Shown here: positions 57,945 through 64,000 of the stretch, one piece after another | Position numbering within the stretch: position 1 is the first letter of the stretch | Layout of the letters: each line of letters starts with the position of its first letter | Source: Fontimonas thermophila | GTDB taxonomy: Bacteria; Pseudomonadota; Gammaproteobacteria; Nevskiales; Nevskiaceae | Reading direction: 5' to 3' | Length of the DNA stretch: 64,000 nucleotides | Assembly (NCBI RefSeq): GCF_900113085.1 | Contig: NZ_FOOC01000010.1 | Span: forward strand, 26,915-90,914 | Translations under genes and position numbers: made by a program | The notes under the pieces: generated by a model | The model's input: the letters and a program-made list of their open reading frames with translations, nothing else | Database searches by the model: none | Told to the model about the DNA's origin: nothing

Positions 57945-59171
57945 TCAGGGTTGCATGGTGACCGCCTTGCCATCGCTGAACTGGGCGAAGTCGCCGACGG
58001 CGAGCCGCTCGCCCGCAGAAACACCGCTGACGATGCGCACGGCGCCTGCGCTCTTGCCGGCGATGCGCACGGCGCGCCGCTCCAGCACGCCCGCGTCGGT
58101 GACGACATAGACCGTGCCCAGCTCGCCGTCGGTCTGCACTGCTTCGGCCGGGACGAGAACCCCGGCGGGCGGGCGCGGGGCTCCCGGCGTCGGCACCGCT
58201 TCGCGGAAAGACACGCGCACGCCCATTTCCGGCAGGATGCGCGGATCTTTTTGCAGAAAGCCGACGCGCACTTTGACCGTTGCCTTGGAGCGGTCGGCGG
58301 TCGGGATCACGGCGATCACCTGGGCCGGGATCTCCCAGTCCGGATAGGCATTCAGGCGCGCCACGGCGGGCTGCCCCGGCTGCACCCGGTTGATGAAGTT
58401 TTCGTTGACATCGACTTCGATTTCGAGCGAATCCATGTCGACGAGCGTGCCGATGCCGGTGCGCGTGCCGGCGCCGCCGGCCGATAGCGGCGAGATCATT
58501 TCGCCGGGCTGGGCGTTCTTCTCGGTGATGATGCCGTCGAACGGTGCCCGCACCACGGTGTCGTCGAGCTGGCGCTGTTGGACTGCGACCGTGCGCTCGG
58601 CAACGGCGACGTTGCGCTGCATCGTCTGCAGACGCGCGACGAGGCCATCGACGCCGGCCTGGGCGCTGTCGAGCGCTTGCTCGGAGACGAGCTTGCGTGA
58701 CGCCAGCTCGCGCGTGCGGGCGAGCTGGCGGCGCGCCTCTTCGAGCTGCACGCCGACCTCGGCGAGCTGCGCGCGTGCCGCCTCGAGCTGCGACTGGGCC
58801 AAGGCGAGCTGCGCGCGCGCATTGCTGTCGTCGAGGCGGGCGAGCACCTGTCCGGCGCGCACTGCCTGACCCTCTTCGATCAAGAGTTCGACGACCTTGC
58901 CGGTGACTTTCGACGAAACCGTCGCCTGGCGCCGCGCGACGACATAGCCCGAGGCATCGAGCACCGACGGTGGCGGTGTGCCCTCCCGCAGTGGCTGGGC
59001 GACGACGGTTTTCACCGGCAGGGCATCGGGCACACGCAGCAGCAGCCATGCGCCGCACGCCAAGAGTGCGAACGCCACAAGAACAAGCCCGATCCAGCGC
59101 CGGCGCGGCGCTGCCGCCGCTGTGCCGCGATCGATCCTGAGCTGGCTCAGCAGAGCAGAAGTGTCGTTCAT
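57945..59171 (-). CDS. periplasmic adaptor (HlyD/MacA type) of the ABC exporter
   Basis: A 408 aa membrane-fusion protein. An N-terminal helix (about residues 28-48) anchors it in the inner membrane. SKVTGKVVELLIEEGQAVRAGQVLARLDD is the biotinyl-lipoyl half (residues about 88-117), followed by a long helical hairpin (about 120-190) and a second lipoyl half (VRAPFDGIITEKNAQPGEMI). A beta-barrel domain and a membrane-proximal domain complete it. It heads the exporter operon and would link the FtsX pair to an outer-membrane factor not present in this window. Confidence 0.9.
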   Translation of the reverse strand: MNDTSALLSQLRIDRGTAAAAPRRRWIGLVLVAFALLACGAWLLLRVPDALPVKTVVAQPLREGTPPPSVLDASGYVVARRQATVSSKVTGKVVELLIEEGQAVRAGQVLARLDDSNARAQLALAQSQLEAARAQLAEVGVQLEEARRQLARTRELASRKLVSEQALDSAQAGVDGLVARLQTMQRNVAVAERTVAVQQRQLDDTVVRAPFDGIITEKNAQPGEMISPLSAGGAGTRTGIGTLVDMDSLEIEVDVNENFINRVQPGQPAVARLNAYPDWEIPAQVIAVIPTADRSKATVKVRVGFLQKDPRILPEMGVRVSFREAVPTPGAPRPPAGVLVPAEAVQTDGELGTVYVVTDAGVLERRAVRIAGKSAGAVRIVSGVSAGERLAVGDFAQFSDGKAVTMQP

Positions 59172-59265
59172 GTGAGCAGTGCGCCCGCATTCGGGGCGTG
59201 CACCAGTGTGCCGACTTTTTCATGCGCATGCCAAGCGGATGCGGCCAGGATCGGATGCGGCAAAT

Positions 59266-59286
59266 CGATCGTGCGAGTCGATCGTG
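59266..59286. repeat. short direct repeat CGATCGTG x2
   Basis: CGATCGTG occurs at 59266-59273 and 59279-59286, 13 bases start to start, with a related CATCGTGCG at about 59312. It lies in the 188-base region shared by the divergent adaptor and SDR genes and could be an operator. A TATCAT -10-like element overlaps the third copy. Confidence 0.3.
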
Positions 59287-59359
59287 TCAGACCTGGGCCT
59301 GAGCCGATTATCATCGTGCGATCCGCGCCGCATGCGCGCCCGGCCATCCAAGGAGAGGT

Positions 59360-60058
59360 ATGAGCCATCCAGCACCGCTGCCCGCCGAGCAGGCCGTCCG
59401 CCCCGTCTGCATCATCGTCGGCGCCGGTCCGGGCATCGGCCAGGCCGTCGCACTGGCCTTCGCCCGCGAGGGCTGTGATGTCGCGTTGCTGGCGCGCACC
59501 CCCCTGCGTTTGCAGGCGCTATGTGAGGAGATCCGCATCAAGACCGGACGGCGCGCCCGCGCCTACGCGGCCGATGCGGCCAGCGAGTCCGCGCTGATCG
59601 CCGGGATCGAGGCGGCCCGCGCCGATCTCGGCGATCCGGACGTACTCGTCTACAACGTCGCCACGCACGAGCCCGGCCGGCCGCTAAGCGTGCCGATCCC
59701 GCACCTCATCGAGGATTTCCGCATCAACGTCGTCGGTGCGCTGATCGCCGCACGCGCCGTGGCCCCGGCGATGATTGCCCGCAAGCGCGGCACCATTTTG
59801 TTCACCGGCGGCGGGTTTGCCTACGAGCCGGCGGCGGATTACGCCTCGCTGTCGATGGACAAGGCGGCGCTGCGTTCGCTCACCTACACGCTGGCGCAGG
59901 ATCTGGGCCAGCATGGCATCCACGTCGCCACCGTCACCGTGCACGGCTTCGTCCAGCCCGGGACGGCGTTCGATCCGCACAACATCGCCGCGGCCTACAT
60001 TGCGCTGTATCGGCAACCCAGGGGCCATTTCGAGATCGAGACGGTCTACAAGAAATAG
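59360..60058 (+). CDS. SDR family oxidoreductase
   Basis: A 232 aa short-chain dehydrogenase. The cofactor motif GAGPGIGQA is near residue 21 and YNVATHEPG stands at the NNAG position. The active-site segment is ADYASLSMDKAALRSL: the Tyr is present, but the Lys comes seven residues later instead of four. This variant occurs in a known SDR branch, so the protein may still be active with another geometry. A strong AGGAGAGG precedes the ATG. glpD follows 66 bases later. Substrate not predictable. Confidence 0.85.
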   Translation: MSHPAPLPAEQAVRPVCIIVGAGPGIGQAVALAFAREGCDVALLARTPLRLQALCEEIRIKTGRRARAYAADAASESALIAGIEAARADLGDPDVLVYNVATHEPGRPLSVPIPHLIEDFRINVVGALIAARAVAPAMIARKRGTILFTGGGFAYEPAADYASLSMDKAALRSLTYTLAQDLGQHGIHVATVTVHGFVQPGTAFDPHNIAAAYIALYRQPRGHFEIETVYKK

Positions 60059-60124
60059 AAGGGCTGCCCGACTCCGCCGGACTGCGGCTGGAAAGCCGCG
60101 CAAAGAAGCCGGAAACTGCGCGGC

Positions 60125-61720
60125 ATGGCTGCTTTTTCGCTCATACGCGATATCGCCGCCCTGCGCGCCGGGCGTTTCGATCTGCTCGTCATCGGCGGTG
60201 GCATCTACGGCGCGTGGACCGCGTACGACGCGGCCAGCCGCGGGCTGTCCGTCGCCCTGGTCGAAAAGACCGACTGGGGCGCCGGCACGTCGTCGGCATC
60301 GAGCAAGCTGATCCACGGCGGGTTGCGTTATCTCGAGCACTATGAATTCGGGCTCGTGCGCCATGCGTTGAGAGAGCGGCGGACGCTGTACCGTATCGCA
60401 CCGCATCTGGTGCGGCCGCTTCAGTTCGTGCTGCCGATGTGGAGGGGGCCGCGCGCACATCCGCTCATGGTCTCGGCCGGACTTGCGCTGTATGACCTGA
60501 TGGCGCTCGGCGGACAGCCGGTGCCGCGGCACCGCTATTACCGTGCGCGCGAGCTGCTGGCACGCTATCCCTTCATCGATCCGGAACGTCTGCTCGGCGG
60601 TTTCCGTTACGGCGACTGTCAGGAAGACGATGCGCGCATGACGCTGGTCGTCGTCGCGGCCGCCCAGGGGCATGGCGCGGTCTGCGCGAACCGCGTCGCT
60701 GCGGAGAGCTTGATCGAGGATCGCGGCCGCGTCTGCGGCGCGCGCCTGCGCGATACGCTCGGTGACGAGGTCTTCGAGGTGCGGGCGAATGTCGTCGTCA
60801 ATGCCGCCGGGCCGTGGGCACCGACGCTGCTCGGTGATGCCGCGCCCAAGGTGAAACTGGTCAAGGGCACTCATCTGGTGCTGCCGGCCATTGCCGGCTG
60901 CACCGAGGCTTTTTTGCTGACCGCCGCCGACGGACGTGTGTTTTTCGTGATTCCCTGGTATGGCCGCACCCTGGTCGGCACCACCGAACTACAGGTCACC
61001 GATCCCGCACAGGCCGTGCCCACCGACGAGGAGACGCACTATCTGCTCGAAGGCGTGCGTCGCGGGCTGCCGGGTCTGGGCTGGACCGAGGCCGATGTCA
61101 TCGGCCGTTTTTCCGGGGTGCGCATGCTCAAGGCCGAGGACAGCGCATCGCTGGCCGCGGTCACGCGCGAGTTCGAGGCGACACAGCCGCGCCCGGGCGT
61201 GCTGATGCCGGTCGGCGGCAAGTACACCACCGCCCGCAGCGACAGCCGCGCGATCGTCGATGCCGTGTTCGGCCTGCTCGGGCGCCGGCCGCCGCCGTCA
61301 CGCACCCACCGACACGCCTTGCCCGGTGCACCGACGGAACCGTTCGAGCGCTGGCAGGCGCAAACCGTTGCCCGCCTTGCCGCAGCCGGAATCGACACCG
61401 AGGCTGCGCGCTGGCTGACGCTGCGGCACGGCACCGGCGTCGAGGCGATCCTGGCGCAGGTGGGGGCGCATCGTGAACTGGCCGCGCGCATCGATGACCA
61501 GGCGCCGTTCATTCTGGCCGAGGCGGTTTGCGCCCTGCGCAACGAAATGGCGCACGACCTCGACGACATCGCGCGCCGCCGCATGCCGCTGTCGCTGCTG
61601 GTGCGCGGCGAGTCGTGGAAACCGCGGTTGCTCGCGCTGCTTGCGCAGGAACGCATGCACAACACAGCCCATGCTGCATCGCCACAATCCGACGAGCGGT
61701 CGGAAATCACCGCGGGATAG
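60125..61720 (+). CDS. glpD: glycerol-3-phosphate dehydrogenase (FAD-dependent)
   Basis: Membrane-associated flavoprotein (531 aa) that oxidises glycerol 3-phosphate to dihydroxyacetone phosphate and passes electrons to quinone. The FAD-binding start LLVIGGGIYGAWTAYDAASR, followed by SSKLIHGGLRYLEHYEFGLV, is diagnostic. FVIPWYGRTLVGTTE and GGKYTTARSDSRAIVD are further family blocks, and a C-terminal DAO-C domain (about 400-510) completes it. No glpF, glpK or glpR lies in the window. Confidence 0.95.
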   Translation: MAAFSLIRDIAALRAGRFDLLVIGGGIYGAWTAYDAASRGLSVALVEKTDWGAGTSSASSKLIHGGLRYLEHYEFGLVRHALRERRTLYRIAPHLVRPLQFVLPMWRGPRAHPLMVSAGLALYDLMALGGQPVPRHRYYRARELLARYPFIDPERLLGGFRYGDCQEDDARMTLVVVAAAQGHGAVCANRVAAESLIEDRGRVCGARLRDTLGDEVFEVRANVVVNAAGPWAPTLLGDAAPKVKLVKGTHLVLPAIAGCTEAFLLTAADGRVFFVIPWYGRTLVGTTELQVTDPAQAVPTDEETHYLLEGVRRGLPGLGWTEADVIGRFSGVRMLKAEDSASLAAVTREFEATQPRPGVLMPVGGKYTTARSDSRAIVDAVFGLLGRRPPPSRTHRHALPGAPTEPFERWQAQTVARLAAAGIDTEAARWLTLRHGTGVEAILAQVGAHRELAARIDDQAPFILAEAVCALRNEMAHDLDDIARRRMPLSLLVRGESWKPRLLALLAQERMHNTAHAASPQSDERSEITAG

Positions 61721-61860
61721 CTAAAAAATCCGATACCCATCGGCGGGTTTCTCGCGGATACTGCATCCGTTTTTGAGCCCGCTGCGCCGCTTGCGGCGGG
61801 GCATTGCTAAATGGATGGGGAGAGTCCACCTCTCCCGTGCGAGAAAGAAGGAGAGGCGCG

Positions 61861-63669
61861 ATGAGGCAACTCAAATGGACGCCTGCCGTGGTGCTGGCGC
61901 TGATGCTGTCGGCCTGCGACAAGGCGGACAACGGCGATGGTGGTCTTGCGCAATCCCCGGACCGGTTGATCTCCCTGTTCGATCCGGTCGCGGCGAGCGC
62001 GGTCATTCCGTTTCCGAACGATGGCCTGTTCACCGGCACCACCGACGGCACGCTCAACATTCCCAATCCGGCCAACGCCCCGTTCGTGACCGCGGCGAAC
62101 CGGCTCGACGGTTTTTCGACCGTCGCTTCGGCCTTCACCGACCTGATCGGCCGCGTCGATCTCGGCTCGGCGAACGCGCCGGGGTCGATCGTCATCATCA
62201 ACACCCGGACGTTTTCCGCGCTCACTCCGGGTGTGGATTACCGCGTGCAGCGCTCCACCGCCATCGATCCGTTGACCGGCCGGCCGCTCGATGCGCTGCG
62301 CTCGCGCCTGCTGATCGAATGGCTCAAGCCGCTTGCGCCGGCGACGACCTATCTCGTCGCCGTCACCCGCGCACTGGTGTCGGAAGAAGGCGTGCACGCC
62401 GAGCCGGCCGATTTGTTCCGTGTGGTTCTCTCCAGCCGCACGGTCGATGAGCAGTTCGCATCCGGCACGGAGCCGGCGCTGACGACGCTCAGCCCGGCCC
62501 AGCGCGCGGCCCTCGAGAATGTGCGCCAGCTTTATCAGAACCGCATCCTGCCCGCGCTCGCCGCCGCCGGCATTGCCAGGGAAAACCTGGTGATCGCCTG
62601 GCCGTTCACGACGCAGTCGGTCGGTGTCACCCTCAGCCGGCTTGCGGCCACCGTCACGCCGCAGCCGATGACGCTGGTCGCGACCGGGCTGACCACGCAG
62701 GACGTGATTCCGGCGCTGCCGCCGGTTGCCGACGTTTACATCGGCAGTCTCACGCTGCCGTATTACCTCGCCGATGCGGCGGCAACGTCCGAGGATGGGG
62801 ATTTCCTGATCAACGGCGCGCCCGACAATCCGCTGAACAGCTTCTGGCGTGCCGATCCTGCGGTCGTGAGCTCCGGCAACACCCCGACGGGGATTCCGTG
62901 CGGTGCGATCGCCCCCAGCGAGAGCACGACCGGCTGCTTCCCGCAGCCGCGGGCGCGCGCGAGCCAGCGCGTGCCGGTGCTGGTGACGATTCCGAACGCC
63001 AACAGCGGTCGCACGATGCCGGCATCCGGATGGCCGGTCGTCGTGTTCCAGCACGGCATCACCGGCAACCGCTCGCAGATGCTGCCGATCGCGCCGGCAC
63101 TCGCCGCCGCCGGTTTTGCCGTCGTCGCCATCGATCTGCCCCTGCATGGTCTGCCGCCCGGGCATGCTTTGCGCGCCGGCACCGATGCCTTTCCGCCGAG
63201 CCTGCGGCCGACCGAGCGCACCTTCGATCTCGACCTCGTCAACAACACCACCGGTGCACCCGGTGCCGACGGTACGGCCGATGCCTCGGGTACGCACTTC
63301 ATCAACCTGTCGAGTCTGCTGACCAGCCGCGACAACCTGCGCCAGGCCGAGGCTGATCTCATGACCCTCTCGGCCTCGCTGGCAGGCGCTGTCATTCTCG
63401 GCGGAGATTTCATGCCCAACGGCAACCGGTTCGACGGCAATGTCCCGACGCGGTATGTGGGGCACTCGCTCGGCGCCATCGTGACCGCATCCTTCCTCGG
63501 TGCCGATCCAGGCACGGGCGCCGCGGTGCTGGCGATGCCCGGCGGCGGTCTCGCCAAGCTGCTCGATGCCTCGGCAAGCTTCGGCCCGCGCATCGCTGCG
63601 GGACTGCTCGCGGCCAGCGGTGGCAGCATCCGCGAAGGCAACGATACCTACGTGTCGTGTCCCGGCTGA
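61861..63669 (+). CDS. Pla-1/cef-type extracellular lipase, 3' end lost to an IS element
   Basis: Lipoprotein lipase of the VolA/Pla-1 cef group (bacterial lipase N-terminal domain), 602 aa before the stop. A lipobox LMLSAC gives Cys19. The N-terminal domain includes FDPVAASAVIPFPNDGLF, and the alpha/beta-hydrolase part carries VVVFQHGITGNRSQM and the nucleophile elbow GHSLG (Ser536). Family members run to about 700-800 aa; here the frame enters the IS end at about 63653 and stops at its TGA, so the last native residues are GNDTYV. Catalytic Asp/His and C-terminal domain are missing, so it is almost surely inactive. Confidence 0.88.
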   Translation: MRQLKWTPAVVLALMLSACDKADNGDGGLAQSPDRLISLFDPVAASAVIPFPNDGLFTGTTDGTLNIPNPANAPFVTAANRLDGFSTVASAFTDLIGRVDLGSANAPGSIVIINTRTFSALTPGVDYRVQRSTAIDPLTGRPLDALRSRLLIEWLKPLAPATTYLVAVTRALVSEEGVHAEPADLFRVVLSSRTVDEQFASGTEPALTTLSPAQRAALENVRQLYQNRILPALAAAGIARENLVIAWPFTTQSVGVTLSRLAATVTPQPMTLVATGLTTQDVIPALPPVADVYIGSLTLPYYLADAAATSEDGDFLINGAPDNPLNSFWRADPAVVSSGNTPTGIPCGAIAPSESTTGCFPQPRARASQRVPVLVTIPNANSGRTMPASGWPVVVFQHGITGNRSQMLPIAPALAAAGFAVVAIDLPLHGLPPGHALRAGTDAFPPSLRPTERTFDLDLVNNTTGAPGADGTADASGTHFINLSSLLTSRDNLRQAEADLMTLSASLAGAVILGGDFMPNGNRFDGNVPTRYVGHSLGAIVTASFLGADPGTGAAVLAMPGGGLAKLLDASASFGPRIAAGLLAASGGSIREGNDTYVSCPG

Positions 63670-64000
63670 TTGGTAACACGTCTGTTGAACAGTTCGGGGT
63701 GTGATCGCTGCCATTGTTTCATGGCCTGGATGGGGCTGACATGCCCCAAGGCTTTCTGTGGCAGTTGGTGATTGTACAGCCAGACATACCGCAGGATGGT
63801 GGCCTCAAGTTCTTCGCCGGAATGGAAGTGATGGGTGCGCAGGATGTCGGCGATGCGCCCGTTGAAGCGTTCAACCATGCCGTTGGTCTGCGGGTGTTTT
63901 GGGCGGGTCAGGCGATGCTCAATGCCTAGCTCCTCGCAGAGCTGATCGAACTGATGCCTGCCGGTCGGCGTACGCTCTCCCCGTGTGATGAAGCGATCCG
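63648..64000 (-). CDS. IS481-family transposase, C-terminal part
   Basis: Partial DDE transposase with an integrase core (rve) domain, read from the window edge to a TAG at 63648. The visible 117 residues include LTRPKHPQTNGMVERFNGR, with the third catalytic acidic residue (Glu of the VERFN motif), then LRYVWLYNHQLPQKALGHVSPIQAM, the usual end of IS481 proteins. The last codons appear to lie in or just past the element's terminal repeat. The two other catalytic Asp residues are outside the window. Confidence 0.88.
   Translation of the reverse strand, partial: DRFITRGERTPTGRHQFDQLCEELGIEHRLTRPKHPQTNGMVERFNGRIADILRTHHFHSGEELEATILRYVWLYNHQLPQKALGHVSPIQAMKQWQRSHPELFNRRVTNQPGHDT
63653..64000 (-). 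mobile_element. IS481-family insertion sequence, one end only
   Basis: The lipase coding sequence changes abruptly into an IS-type end at TGTCGTGTCCCGG (boundary either 63653 or 63658; the target duplication cannot be seen). The transposase C-terminus lies directly inside, and the rest of the element extends past the window edge, so its other inverted repeat and its full length are unknown. Confidence 0.78.

Overview
The window is a GC-rich (about two thirds GC by eye), gene-dense stretch of a Gram-negative, aerobic chromosome. NDH-1 beside Na+-NQR, a Vibrio-type TonB2/TtpC cluster, the miaB-ybeZYX order, UbiK, cytochrome c5, a DUF1302 outer-membrane protein and a Pla-1/cef-type lipase point to a gammaproteobacterium. 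The Nevskiales/Solimonadaceae are a reasonable guess, made by inference only. No rRNA, tRNA or CRISPR array was recognised, and no gap between genes exceeds 300 bases.

1-11,600 is an energy block: the end of a complex I operon (nuoL partial, nuoM, nuoN), then a complete nqrABCDEF operon with the assembly factor nqrM and a two-CBS-domain protein. 11,700-24,000 is a housekeeping mix: an acyltransferase/epimerase pair, dps, an orphan peptide-ABC ATPase (DppF type), an M48 lipoprotein protease, a cold-shock protein, two oxidoreductases, pdxH, cardiolipin synthase, an EEP-family hydrolase, a K+(Na+)/H+ antiporter and cytochrome c5.

24,000-30,400 is a nitrogen block. A TorF-family outer-membrane protein gene and the glnK-amtB pair each have a sigma-54 type -24/-12 element and an upstream NtrC-like palindrome. 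comM, ubiK and a CPA1 antiporter lie between them on the other strand. 30,500-35,600 is a six-gene TonB2 energising module (DUF3450, TtpC, ExbB, ExbD, TonB, TPR). 36,700-40,800 encodes a peptide ABC importer (binding protein, two permeases, one short ATPase) whose missing second ATPase may be the orphan gene 22 kb upstream.

40,900-43,600 is a DUF1302 gene split by two single-base deletions. It is followed by uvrA and, divergently, an MFS gene and ssb, then an LMW phosphatase and miaB-ybeZ-ybeY-ybeX. Where many gammaproteobacteria carry lnt after ybeX, this genome has a DUF4105 membrane protein with a His/Cys pair reminiscent of LRAT/NlpC-type acyl-handling enzymes; this is the most speculative but most interesting protein here. 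A DUF1338 enzyme, a four-gene MacA/LolCDE-like ABC exporter, an SDR gene and glpD follow. The window ends in a lipase gene cut off by an IS481-type element that runs past the edge.

The best candidates for new biology are the DUF4105 protein in the lnt position, the sigma-54/NtrC-controlled TorF protein linked to ammonium transport, the paired-permease adaptor exporter, and the acyltransferase/degenerate-SDR pair. No wholly unknown multi-gene system is evident.
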